Assembly (NCBI GenBank): GCA_934096815.1
Contig: CAKOMY010000003.1
Coordinates: forward strand, 1-64,000
Direction: 5' to 3'
DNA: 64,000 bases
From: an uncultured Bacilli bacterium
GTDB taxonomy: Bacteria > Bacillota_I > Bacilli_A > RF39 > UBA660
Under the pieces are notes generated by a model. That model did not search any database and had not been told where the DNA came from. It worked only from the letters and a program-made list of their open reading frames with translations. This document shows positions 25,546 to 34,414 of the stretch, one piece after another. Numbering within the stretch: position 1 is the first letter of the stretch; every line of letters starts with the position of its first letter. The translations under genes were made by a program, and so were the position numbers.

Positions 25546-25887
25546 ATGAGTAATAAACATTATGTAAAAGAAAATTTGTATAAGGCAAGAATTATATGTT
25601 ATACACCATCTGGAGATTTTGATGATTGCGATTATGATTCAGGTATGGAACATACTGAAATATATAAAACATTGGTATATGATTATAATGGAATTTATAT
25701 TGATGTTTTAAATAGAAATAATATTTTAAATAAAAATACTTATTCTAAATTTGAAGAACCAGCAATTAGTCCAGATGGAAAAGTATATACTTTAGATATT
25801 GGTTCATTAAAGCCTGTATTTAGAACTCAATCTTATGCTAAAAAATTAGTTTATGAAAGAAATCATATGGCTAGTCACATTAATTAA
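25546..25887 (+). CDS. Hypothetical small soluble protein
   Basis: 113 aa, not recognised. The start at 25546 is set by the promoter at 25498-25526, because any upstream start would lie inside it. The sequence is polar with no signal peptide or membrane segment; a central Asp/Glu-rich stretch (SGDFDDCDYDSGMEHTEI) is notable. It is a single-gene unit between the ferredoxin gene and an unrelated minus-strand gene. Confidence 0.6.
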   Translation: MSNKHYVKENLYKARIICYTPSGDFDDCDYDSGMEHTEIYKTLVYDYNGIYIDVLNRNNILNKNTYSKFEEPAISPDGKVYTLDIGSLKPVFRTQSYAKKLVYERNHMASHIN

Positions 25888-25986
25888 TAAGAATGTTTGA
25901 TTTATTATTTCATTTCAAAGTTTTGTTTAGCAATATAATTATTGTATAAAATTATAAGTAAGATTAATTTCTTGCTTTTTTTGCAT

Positions 25987-26014
25987 GAAAAAAAAAGGAT
26001 AATATATCTATCCT
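25987..26014 (-). terminator. Intrinsic terminator (minus strand)
   Basis: Minus-strand AGGATA/TATCCT hairpin followed by a run of T, overlapping the end of the gene at 26008. Confidence 0.75.
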
Positions 26015-27054
26015 AATCTGTACGTTTTTCCTTTTCCATCTTTATTTGCTTGTTGTCTATAAATATTAATATTGTCCAATATATTTTCTATGGAATCTTT
26101 AATATTTTCTAATCGCTCAATTTTCATTTCCATCTCATCACTTATAAATTCTAAATTTTCTAGATCTTCAATAGTATTAACATCATCTTCATCTAAAATA
26201 TCATTGCTGAGAAACACTATCCATTTTCTAAGTTCTATAATATCTTTATTACTTAGAAATAATAAACTTGTTTTAAAAGAGCAAATTATTGAATTGAACT
26301 CAACCATATCTTCCGATAATTCACAATCTAGGATGTCAAAATCATCAATTAAGGTAAATTCTAGTAAATTTTTCAAATCTGTTTTTGCATTTTCCATTCC
26401 AAATTTAGTAAAAATATAATTTTCAAATATATTGTATTTAGAATTTGTTCTAAGATTATCCCAAAAGTTGCATTTAGTAACAACGAAATCATCATCTATC
26501 ATTTCATTTTCAATTAAAGGTGATAAGAAAGAATAAGTATATTTTCTTTTAACAACTCTTAAATCATCACATTCACTTAGAAATAACATATTCATTTTAT
26601 GATATTCGTATGCTAAATTATAATTCATAATTTTTATATAATTTAAACTTTCATCTTTATTAGATTCAAATATTTTTAGATCATCATCTAAACTTTCAGC
26701 AATAAACCTATTGTTGTTCATTAAAAGCATTTTAAGTTTTTGATATATTCTATAATAATTTAAAAGACTGACATCTTCATAATCACATATTGCGTAAATA
26801 GGGCTAGCGTTAAAATCAGGTGCTACCATAGAACTAATATATTCTAAGCATCCACTTAAATGTTCATAACTTTTATTAAAATTGTTATATAAATTGTTTT
26901 CACTTGCTATTAATATTTTAAGCATATATTTATATTTGTTAAATAATTTATCATCTTCATTTTCTTCTAGTTCACTTAATTTTGCATAAATTGTATAAAT
27001 CTTTTTATCAATATCTAAAATATTATTAATTATTTCTATATCATTTTTATTCAT
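26008..27054 (-). CDS. Hypothetical helical protein
   Basis: 348 aa, not recognised. Mostly helical and acidic, with no membrane segment or signal peptide; the last 60 residues look like coiled coil (ISDEMEMKIERLENIKDSIE). It is a single gene on the minus strand with its own terminator, upstream of the rpsD terminator in the same direction. No catalytic motif was seen. Confidence 0.65.
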   Translation of the reverse strand: MNKNDIEIINNILDIDKKIYTIYAKLSELEENEDDKLFNKYKYMLKILIASENNLYNNFNKSYEHLSGCLEYISSMVAPDFNASPIYAICDYEDVSLLNYYRIYQKLKMLLMNNNRFIAESLDDDLKIFESNKDESLNYIKIMNYNLAYEYHKMNMLFLSECDDLRVVKRKYTYSFLSPLIENEMIDDDFVVTKCNFWDNLRTNSKYNIFENYIFTKFGMENAKTDLKNLLEFTLIDDFDILDCELSEDMVEFNSIICSFKTSLLFLSNKDIIELRKWIVFLSNDILDEDDVNTIEDLENLEFISDEMEMKIERLENIKDSIENILDNINIYRQQANKDGKGKTYRLG

Positions 27055-27102
27055 TATTAACCACCCTTACAAATAGAGTAGCATAAAACAGTAAAAAATC
27101 AA

Positions 27103-27131
27103 ATAAAAAAGAACGAATTATCTTCGTTCTT
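27103..27131 (-). terminator. Terminator of rpsD
   Basis: Minus-strand AAGAACGAA/TTCGTTCTT perfect 9-bp stem followed by TTTTATTT. Confidence 0.85.
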
Positions 27132-27132
27132 A

Positions 27133-27735
27133 CTATCTGTTATAGAATTCAACTACTAATGATTCATTAACATCAGCGTTAAGTTCACTTCTTTCTGGAT
27201 ATCTAACATAAGTTCCAGTCATCTTATTAGCATCAAATTCAACAAATTTAGCTCTAGCAACAACATTTTCTAAAGCTTGTTTCATTGCTGGATGATTTAA
27301 AGATTTTTCCTTAACACTAATTACATCACCAGGTTTAACTGTATAAGAAGGAATATTAACACTCTTTCCATTTACAGTAATATGACCATGGTTAACAAGT
27401 TGTCTAGCACCTCTTCTTGTGTTAGCAAGACCCATACGGTAAACAATGTTATCTAATCTACTTTCAAGTAATTTAAGTAAATTTTCACCATGGATACCAC
27501 TCATCTTACCAGCTCTTTCAAAAGTACGAGCAAATTGTTTTTCACTTAATCCATACATAAATCTTAATTTTTGTTTTTCTTCTAATTGGATTCCATATTC
27601 ACTAGATTTTTTTCTTCTACTTGTTCCATGAATTCCAGGAGCATAAGGTCTTTTAGCAAGTTCCTTACCATTTTCTAAAACAGAAAATCCTAATCTACGT
27701 GATTTCTTATAAACAGGACCAGTATATCTTGACAT
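27133..27735 (-). CDS. rpsD: 30S ribosomal protein S4
   Basis: 200 aa. N-terminal MSRYTGPVYKKSRRLGFSV and the S4 RNA-binding domain (ESRLDNIVYRMGLANTRRGA, RQLVNHGHITVNGK) are clear. S4 starts assembly of the 30S subunit on 16S rRNA and in Firmicutes represses its own mRNA. As in Bacillus, rpsD stands alone outside the alpha operon. It has GAAAGGAGAA before the ATG and a long structured leader. Confidence 0.97.
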   Translation of the reverse strand: MSRYTGPVYKKSRRLGFSVLENGKELAKRPYAPGIHGTSRRKKSSEYGIQLEEKQKLRFMYGLSEKQFARTFERAGKMSGIHGENLLKLLESRLDNIVYRMGLANTRRGARQLVNHGHITVNGKSVNIPSYTVKPGDVISVKEKSLNHPAMKQALENVVARAKFVEFDANKMTGTYVRYPERSELNADVNESLVVEFYNR

Positions 27736-27890
27736 ATTTAGTTCTCCTTTCTATATATTTGATAAGAGTTATTTATACTTATTAACTATCTAACAGTTTA
27801 TTATCTTTTTCCCTTAGGCAGTTTAAGTTACTAAAGTTATTTCAAATAAACAATTAAATATAAGCATATACCTGCCTCAAATCACTCACT
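27736..27890 (-). promoter_or_regulatory. Structured 5' leader of rpsD, candidate S4 autoregulatory element
   Basis: The leader RNA is about 150 bases. An AGGCAG/CTGCCT helix (27872-27877 with 27816-27821) encloses about 50 bases containing a smaller GTTTATT/AATAAC hairpin. Firmicute rpsD leaders are known S4-binding regulators. This one has the right place and size, but I cannot test it against the family model. Confidence 0.5.
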
Positions 27891-27918
27891 ATTATAACAT
27901 AATTATTTCAATTGTCAA
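27891..27918 (-). promoter_or_regulatory. Promoter of rpsD
   Basis: Minus strand: TTGACA at 27918-27913, a 16-base spacer, TATAAT at 27896-27891. Its -35 overlaps that of the divergent glycosidase promoter. Confidence 0.8.
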
Positions 27919-27940
27919 ATTAATTCTTTTATGCTATCAT
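27912..27940 (+). promoter_or_regulatory. Promoter of the GH31 gene
   Basis: TTGTCA, a 17-base spacer ending TATGC, TATCAT. The ATG at 27963 follows with an AGAGAGG site. Confidence 0.65.
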
Positions 27941-27962
27941 TAAAAAGAATAGAGAGGTTACC

Positions 27963-30374
27963 ATGACAAGATTAAAGGATCACTTTTTAATAAGAAATTA
28001 TGAAGATGCTAAATCATTTGATGAAACAATGATAGTAGGTAGAAATTATCGTTTTACTATATTAAGTGAAGTTTTAATTAGACTAGAATATTCTCCAGAT
28101 GGAAGATTTGAAAATAGACCTACTGAGTTTGCATCATTTAGAAAATTTAATCCTCCTAAATTTTTTATTAAAAATGAAAAGGAATATTTAACTATCTCAA
28201 CCAATTATTTTAAACTAGAATATCAAAAAGAAAAGCCTTTTTATGGAACTAAACTTGCCCCAGATATTAATTTAAGAGTTGGTTTAAACAATACGGATAA
28301 AATATGGTTTTTTGGTGCCCCTGAGGCTAGAAATTTTAAGGGAACATCTTATTCTTTGGATAATTTGGAAGGAAGTGTTTCTTTTGAAAAAGGATTATAT
28401 TCTACAGATGGTTTTGCTTCTATTGATGATAGTAAATCTTTAATTATTAATGAAGATGGATCTTTAATAAAAAGAGACGATCAAAGAATAGATACTTATT
28501 TATTTTTATATCGTAAAGATTTTGGCTTTTGTTTAAGAGATTATTTTAAATTAACTGGTAAACCACCTCTAATTCCTAGATACGCTTTAGGTAATTGGTG
28601 GAACAAGAATGTAGCTTATACGGATAAACAAATAGAAGAGCTTATAGAAAATTTTAAATTTCATAATATACCTTTATCTATTTTATTATTAAATAAAAAC
28701 TGGCATATCATGCATGAAGGAACATCTGCTGGTTTTACTTTTAATTATAATTTAATTGACAATCCTAAAGAATTAATTGATAATTTACATAATAAATATA
28801 TTCATATAGGTTTAAATATTAATCCAATGGAAGGTATATCGCCTGATGAAATTGCTTATTCTAGATTTAAACAAGAGGCAAAATATGAAGGAGATGGAAT
28901 TATTCCTTTTAATGTTTATAGTCCTGATATGTTAAATGCTTATTTTGATGAATTAATCAAACCACTATATGACTTTGGTACTGATTTTTTCTGGATTGAT
29001 TATAATAATCCTAAAAATATAGGGATACTTAGAACTTTAAATCGATATCATACTTATGATTTTAAAAGATTTTATAATAAAAGACCAATGATTCTTTCGC
29101 GTAATGGCTTAATTGCGTCTCATAAATATCCAATTCTTTATAGTGGAGAAACGATTGTAAGCTGGAAAAACTTAAATTTAATACCAGAATTTAATTCTAA
29201 ATCTTCAAATATTGGACTTAGTTTTTGGTCTCATGATATAGGTGGATATAAATTAGGTATTGAAGATCCTGAACTTTATATGCGTTTTGTTCAGTTAGGT
29301 GCGTATTCTCCAATTTTAAGATTTTCTTCTGATTCTTCACATTATTACAAGAGAGAACCATGGTTATGGGATGTTAAAACTTATCTTATAGTAAAAGATT
29401 ATTTAAATTTAAGACATCGTTTAATACCTTATATATATACAGAAAGTTATAAATATAGTCAAACAGGTTTGCCATTAATTCAACCAATTTATTATCGTTA
29501 TCCTGAAATATACGATGAACTAGATTACAAAAATGAGTATTATTTTGGTAGTGAATTATTTATATCTCCAATTACAAATAAAAAAGATGTTATTATGAAT
29601 AGGACAGTTCAAAGAATATTTTTACCTAATGGGATATGGTATGATTTTAAAACTGGTAAAAAATTTATGGGAGGAAAACGTTATGTAACATTCTATGAAG
29701 ATGAAGATTATCCCGTATTTGCTAAAAGAGGAACTATTATCCCTCTAGCAATATTAGATGAAAAAAATCTTAATGATACATCAAATCCAAAAAATTTAGA
29801 AATCCAGATCTTTCCAGGTCAAAGTAATACTTATAAACTTTATGAAGATGATGGAATAACTTTAGATTATGAAAAAGGAGCTTATTTAATAACTGATATA
29901 GATTATAATTATCAATTAAATAATTATACCGTAATAATTAGACCGACAAGTGGTAATCCTAAAGTAATTATGCCAACAAGAAACTATAAGATAAGATTTA
30001 GAAATGTTCGTAAACCTAGTGATGTTATTGTCTATATAGGTGAAGAAAAATATGATAATTTTGAATACTCTATAGAAGAAAATGACTTTTTAGTATCTAT
30101 TTTAAATGTTCCAACTAATAATCAATTATCGATTAATTGTAAAGGAAAAGATATTGAGATAGAAGCAGAAAGAATTATTAATGAAGATTTAGATGCTATT
30201 CTTTCAGATTTACAAATAGATACAACTTTAAAAGAAGAAGTTGCTAAAGTTTTATTTAGTGATGAGGAGATAAGAAAGAAGAGAATTAGTATTCGTAAGT
30301 TAAAAAGAAAAGGATTACATCCTAAATATATAACAATGTTCTTAAAATTACTTGAATATATGGCAGAATTATAA
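27963..30374 (+). CDS. Glycoside hydrolase family 31 (alpha-glucosidase-like)
   Basis: 803 aa cytosolic glycosidase. An N-terminal beta domain (to about residue 200) is followed by the catalytic barrel, with the nucleophile Asp346 in FFWIDYNN and the acid/base Asp425 in FWSHDIGGYK, then beta domains and a helical C-terminal extension of about 80 residues (EIEAERIINEDLDAIL onward). The usual DMNE around the nucleophile reads DYNN, which places it outside the classical maltase subgroup, so the sugar linkage is uncertain. No transporter is adjacent and there is no signal peptide. Confidence 0.9.
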   Translation: MTRLKDHFLIRNYEDAKSFDETMIVGRNYRFTILSEVLIRLEYSPDGRFENRPTEFASFRKFNPPKFFIKNEKEYLTISTNYFKLEYQKEKPFYGTKLAPDINLRVGLNNTDKIWFFGAPEARNFKGTSYSLDNLEGSVSFEKGLYSTDGFASIDDSKSLIINEDGSLIKRDDQRIDTYLFLYRKDFGFCLRDYFKLTGKPPLIPRYALGNWWNKNVAYTDKQIEELIENFKFHNIPLSILLLNKNWHIMHEGTSAGFTFNYNLIDNPKELIDNLHNKYIHIGLNINPMEGISPDEIAYSRFKQEAKYEGDGIIPFNVYSPDMLNAYFDELIKPLYDFGTDFFWIDYNNPKNIGILRTLNRYHTYDFKRFYNKRPMILSRNGLIASHKYPILYSGETIVSWKNLNLIPEFNSKSSNIGLSFWSHDIGGYKLGIEDPELYMRFVQLGAYSPILRFSSDSSHYYKREPWLWDVKTYLIVKDYLNLRHRLIPYIYTESYKYSQTGLPLIQPIYYRYPEIYDELDYKNEYYFGSELFISPITNKKDVIMNRTVQRIFLPNGIWYDFKTGKKFMGGKRYVTFYEDEDYPVFAKRGTIIPLAILDEKNLNDTSNPKNLEIQIFPGQSNTYKLYEDDGITLDYEKGAYLITDIDYNYQLNNYTVIIRPTSGNPKVIMPTRNYKIRFRNVRKPSDVIVYIGEEKYDNFEYSIEENDFLVSILNVPTNNQLSINCKGKDIEIEAERIINEDLDAILSDLQIDTTLKEEVAKVLFSDEEIRKKRISIRKLKRKGLHPKYITMFLKLLEYMAEL

Positions 30375-30413
30375 AAAATAATATATAATTAAAAAGAAGG
30401 TGAAAATATTAAA

Positions 30414-31721
30414 ATGAAGAAAGTATCTAGTTTTGTAAGTCAACATTTATATTTGATTATATTAATATTTATTTTAATTACTTTTGGTTCTCTTTTAATT
30501 GGAATTACATATGCTTATTATGAAATTGCTAATACTGGAGAGGCAACATCTACTATGACAATTGGTGGTGCAGAATTAACTGCAACTTTTACATCAACAA
30601 ATACGATAAGTGTAAGTGATGCGGTACCTAGTGATAGTCCTATAGGATATAAAGACTTTACATTAACTGTAAAAAACAAATCAACTAGTTCATTTAAATT
30701 GTATTTAAAAACAATTATAGATTTAAATACATTTATTGATAAAGCAAATGATGGAGTTCTTTATTATGATGTAAAAAGTGGCTCTAATTATTCAACAACA
30801 GTGAAATCGAAAAGTATGTTTCCAACTATACCAGCAGGTAAAGCTATATTGAGTGAATTAACTATTCCAGCTAATACGAATGGATCAACTGCTTATCGTT
30901 TAAATTTATATTTTCCTAAATCAAGTAAAATACAAAATAAAAATGGCCAATTAGTTTTGAACGCTAAGTTAACTGTAGAAAATACGGATGAAGCATATAC
31001 TACTCCAAAATTTGCTCGTGATTCTTGGTCTACAATTGCACAAACTGTTAAGTCTGGAAATATGTCATTATATTCAGTTGGATCTGAAAAAGAAGTAAAA
31101 ATAGATGGCAAAAATTATACTGTTAGAGTAGCCAATAATACAACTCCTAATGAATGTAATGGCACTGATTTTTCAGAGACTGCTTGTGGATTTGTAGTGG
31201 AATTCGTGGATATAGTAGAAAATAGAATAACTGGTCTTACCAATGAAAATACTAAAACATATGTTGATAGCGAGATTAGAACGTATCTAAATAATGATTT
31301 CTATAATAAACTACCATCAGATTTACGAGAACTTTTAATTACAACAAATGTTGTAGCTGTGACAGCAAAAATTGCTGGGGCGAGTCCAGTCGGCTCTGTT
31401 CTAACTGCAACAACTAGCGACAAGATATTTTTAATAAATGAATCAGAAATAACTGGTAAAAATATTGTCATGGGTATGTATGACTCTTCAACTAGACAAC
31501 TTGATTATTATTCATCTCAAAATTATGATAGTTCTACAAATAGTTCATGTGCCATTAAAAAATATAATAATGTTGCTTCTAATTGGTGGCTTCGTGACAG
31601 AATTACTTATATATCTGGTGCCGGAGCTGATTTAAATATATTTGATTCTACTGGTACTATTGGATATATGATTAGTTTAAATAATAGTTATGGAGTAGCC
31701 CCTGCGTTCCGTATCGGATAA
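30414..31721 (+). CDS. SipW-type surface protein with DUF6273-like C-terminus
   Basis: 435 aa. A hydrophobic N-terminal helix ends GITYAYYEIANTG, a SipW-type signal, followed by a TasA/camelysin-like beta domain to about residue 200. The C-terminal part carries NNDFYNKLPSDLRELL, NWWLRD and a final GVAPAFRIG, the landmarks of DUF6273-like lectin/FGE-type modules. It is predicted to be surface-exposed. A GAAGGTGA site precedes the ATG. The locus encodes no sortase or signal peptidase, so it would depend on the SipW at 22383. Confidence 0.72.
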   Translation: MKKVSSFVSQHLYLIILIFILITFGSLLIGITYAYYEIANTGEATSTMTIGGAELTATFTSTNTISVSDAVPSDSPIGYKDFTLTVKNKSTSSFKLYLKTIIDLNTFIDKANDGVLYYDVKSGSNYSTTVKSKSMFPTIPAGKAILSELTIPANTNGSTAYRLNLYFPKSSKIQNKNGQLVLNAKLTVENTDEAYTTPKFARDSWSTIAQTVKSGNMSLYSVGSEKEVKIDGKNYTVRVANNTTPNECNGTDFSETACGFVVEFVDIVENRITGLTNENTKTYVDSEIRTYLNNDFYNKLPSDLRELLITTNVVAVTAKIAGASPVGSVLTATTSDKIFLINESEITGKNIVMGMYDSSTRQLDYYSSQNYDSSTNSSCAIKKYNNVASNWWLRDRITYISGAGADLNIFDSTGTIGYMISLNNSYGVAPAFRIG

Positions 31722-31803
31722 AAATGTAATTTGTTTACAAAACATTAATTGAGAAAGTTATATAGTTAAAATATATGTGTATAATGTATATTTACGAATA
31801 AAG

Positions 31804-31834
31804 ATAAGATTTTAATAAAGTCTTATTTTTTTTA
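31804..31834 (+). terminator. Intrinsic terminator
   Basis: ATAAGATTTT/AAAGTCTTAT stem with one G-T pair followed by TTTTTTTT. Confidence 0.8.
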
Positions 31835-31890
31835 AAGAAAGTTATGAAAAAAACAAGTAAATTAGTAAACTTTATACTAAATATATATAG

Positions 31891-31914
31891 AAGAGGAAAA
31901 TATTTCCTCTTTTT
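31891..31914 (+). terminator. Hairpin before the gene at 31932
   Basis: AAGAGGAAA/TTTCCTCTT perfect 9-bp hairpin followed by TTT. It lies only a few bases before the AGAGAGG ribosome site, so it may be a leader hairpin rather than a terminator. Confidence 0.5.
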
Positions 31915-31931
31915 AGAGAGGAATAAAATTT

Positions 31932-32654
31932 ATGGCAAAATTAATAACAATATATGATTTAAATAAATTAAATTATAATTTTAAGTTAATTAATACTAAT
32001 AATTATTTAAAATGTAATAATGATTTTCATTTACCAATAATTAATGAAGAAGTATTTAAATATTTATTTAATAAATATAATATATATTTTAAAACTATTA
32101 TATCTAAAATATTTAATATTGAAATTAATTATATTATTAATTCTTATGTAATAACTAATGATAGTTTTAAATACATGAGATACGAACCTAATAAACCAGT
32201 TATTGATATATTTATAGATTCTTCTAATATTAGTAATAATTATAATAATAAATTATTAGTTAGTAGTAATTCATATATTTTTCGTTTTGAATTAAAAAAT
32301 AATTTAATTTTGAATAATAAAAAAATAGGATATGCTTCAGTTGTTTTACAAACTTATGAAGATAATAATAATTTTTTAATTGAAAAGTATGTTTATAGTG
32401 ATTATAAAACAGGTGAGATTATTAAAAATACTCCTTTAACTACTTATGTATCTTTAAATAAATTAAATAATGTTAATAGTTGGTTAACTATAGCATTAAG
32501 GTTATTGACATCTATAAGTTTAAGTTATTCATATGAATTAGTTGGTAATGATGAAATATTACTTAATGTTGTTAAATTAATAGAAAATTATTCAAATAAA
32601 CCAATGAATCTACTTATGTTAGATGATAATGTTACGTGTATTAGCTACAAATAA
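31932..32654 (+). CDS. Hypothetical protein
   Basis: 240 aa, not recognised. Asn/Ile/Tyr-rich, soluble, no signal peptide. It has alternating hydrophobic strands (PVIDIFIDSSNIS, YIFRFELKNNLIL, GYASVVLQTYED) that suggest an alpha/beta fold. AGAGAGG precedes the ATG. It starts the accessory-looking stretch of the window and stands before a decayed nuclease gene. Confidence 0.6.
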   Translation: MAKLITIYDLNKLNYNFKLINTNNYLKCNNDFHLPIINEEVFKYLFNKYNIYFKTIISKIFNIEINYIINSYVITNDSFKYMRYEPNKPVIDIFIDSSNISNNYNNKLLVSSNSYIFRFELKNNLILNNKKIGYASVVLQTYEDNNNFLIEKYVYSDYKTGEIIKNTPLTTYVSLNKLNNVNSWLTIALRLLTSISLSYSYELVGNDEILLNVVKLIENYSNKPMNLLMLDDNVTCISYK

Positions 32655-32694
32655 TATTGATAATAAGAAAAAATAAATTAGAAAGAAGGATAAA

Positions 32695-33586
32695 ATGAAT
32701 TATTACGAAGAAATAAAAAATAAAATAATAGATAAAATGAAATATACTCTAAAGTAAAAGATTATTCAAAAGAAAGAAATACTGTAAATACTTATTTTGA
32801 AATAGGTAGACTATTAACCGAAGCAGGTGGTAAATATGGCGATAATATTATTGATGAATATTCTAAAAGATTAGTTGTAGAAGTAGGTAAAAAATATAAT
32901 CGCCGTACATTATTTAGGATGAAACAATTTTATAAAGTATTTAGTGATTTAAAGTGTCGCCGATGGCGACACAATTAACGTGGAGTCACTATACAGAATT
33001 ATTATCGATAAAAGATAAAAATAAATTATTATATTACCTTAATTTAGCAACAAATAATAATTTTAGTAGAAATGAACTAAGAAGTAGAATTAAATCAAAA
33101 GAATATGAAAGACTAGGTGAAAGTGCTAAGACTAAACTTATTGCAAATAAAGAGCTATTATTACCTGACTTAGTTAAAAATCCAATATTAATTAAAAATC
33201 CAAATAGATGTGATGAAATATCTGAAAAGATTTTACAACAAATCATATTGGAAGATATTGAATCATTTATGAAAGAATTAGGGACTGGCTTTTGTTTTAT
33301 AGGAAAGGAATGTCCTATAAAAATAGGAAATAATTATAACTACATAGATTTATTACTTTTTAATTATGAATATAATTGTTTTGTTGTTATAGAACTAAAA
33401 GTTACTAGATTAAAGAAAGAACATATTGGGCAAATAGAAGTATATATGAACTATATAGATAAGAATCTAAAGAAACCAAATCAAGATAAAACAATTGGAA
33501 TAATTGTTTGTAGAGAAAATAATGAATACATTATTGAATATTGTAGTGATAAAAGAATTATAGCTAGAAATTATGAATTAGTATAA
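32695..33586 (+). pseudogene. Frameshifted YhcG/DUF1016-type PD-(D/E)XK nuclease gene
   Basis: Three frames read in order give one YhcG-like protein. Frame 1 supplies MNYYEEIKNKIID. After an apparent 2-base insertion in an A run near 32734, a second frame gives NEIYSKVKDYSKERN, YFEIGRLLTEAGGKYGD and RTLFRMKQFYKVFSDLK. A shift at 32948-32954 leads to VSPMATQLTWSHYTELL and the C-terminal nuclease domain, with YIDLLLFNYEYNCFVVIELK as the catalytic core. YhcG proteins are DNA nucleases often found in defence or mobile regions. Two breaks make loss of function likely; the C-terminal half could still be translated from GTG 32954. Confidence 0.8.
32954..32972 (+). repeat. Perfect GC-rich palindrome at the second frameshift
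   Basis: GTGTCGCC-GAT-GGCGACAC, an 8-bp perfect hairpin with a 3-base loop in an otherwise AT-rich region. It starts at the last base of the heptamer TTTAAAG (32948-32954). Confidence 0.85.
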
Positions 33587-33632
33587 AAGATAAATTAATT
33601 TAATAAATATTTATAAAAACTAAATTATTTAA

Positions 33633-33669
33633 ATTAAAAAGTGTCACCACTGGAGAGGCAATTGACACT
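33633..33669 (-). terminator. Terminator of the tetR-type gene
   Basis: Minus-strand AGTGTCA/TGACACT stem followed by TTTTAATTT. The plus-strand arm begins GTGTCACCACTGG, similar to the palindrome at 32954. Confidence 0.6.
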
Positions 33670-33679
33670 CAAATAGTTA

Positions 33680-34243
33680 TTAAATATTATCTGGAATTAA
33701 TATACTTAAATAATTAATAATATCTTGTTTACTATATTTATTATCACTTTTTAAATAATTAAGTCCAACCATTGAAACAGCACCTAAATAAAAATTAATA
33801 ATTACATCAGCTGGAATACTTTTTCTATTAATATTACTAATATTTAATCTCTTATTAATATCTTTAATAGTCGTATCTAAAATGATATCAACAACTAAAC
33901 TATTTCTATTACTTAAAATTATTGAGTAATAGATTTTTTTATGTTCTTCTAAATGGTCTAGTAACAATCTAATTAGTTCCATATAATATTCTTTTGTACT
34001 AACAATAAATTTATTTTCATCTAATTTATCAAATAATTCATTTTTTAAAGTATTAAGTAAATCAACAAATAAATCATATTTATCATTATAATGAGAATAA
34101 AATGTTGATCTATTAATCATACTTATTGCACATAAATCGTTTACCTTTATATCTTCAAACGCCTTAGTTTCCATTTCCTTTAATAAAGCTTCATATAATA
34201 ACTTTTTAGTCTTAGTAATTCTTAAATCTTCTTTCTTTTCCAT
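33680..34243 (-). CDS. TetR-family transcriptional regulator
   Basis: 187 aa. The N-terminal helix-turn-helix reads KTKKLLYEALLKEME, FEDIKVNDLCAISMINRSTFYSHYNDKYDLF, typical of TetR repressors. The C-terminal helical ligand domain is of the DhaS-like type, ending NFYLGAVSMVGLNYL. It is divergent from the MMPL-type transporter gene and probably represses both through the inverted repeats in the 171-base gap. Confidence 0.9.
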   Translation of the reverse strand: MEKKEDLRITKTKKLLYEALLKEMETKAFEDIKVNDLCAISMINRSTFYSHYNDKYDLFVDLLNTLKNELFDKLDENKFIVSTKEYYMELIRLLLDHLEEHKKIYYSIILSNRNSLVVDIILDTTIKDINKRLNISNINRKSIPADVIINFYLGAVSMVGLNYLKSDNKYSKQDIINYLSILIPDNI

Positions 34244-34293
34244 TTAATCCACCAATCTAATGATACATCAGTTTATTAAAAATTAAAAGTAAA

Positions 34294-34375
34294 ACAACAT
34301 AAGTCTATTATTTATTAATACATATTCATAAATATGTTGTTTATCATACAAAAATATTAACATGTTGGTGTTAAT
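34294..34375. promoter_or_regulatory. Candidate operator sites for the TetR-type regulator
   Basis: ATTAACA-N6-TGTTAAT (34356-34375) is a perfect inverted repeat 40 bases before the transporter start. A second, wider inverted repeat, ACAACATA (34294-34301) with TATGTTGT (34333-34340), is nearby. Operator function is inferred from position and symmetry. Confidence 0.5.
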
Positions 34376-34414
34376 TTAGTTTCATAAGTATATTATTATT
34401 AAGTGGAGGGAAAA

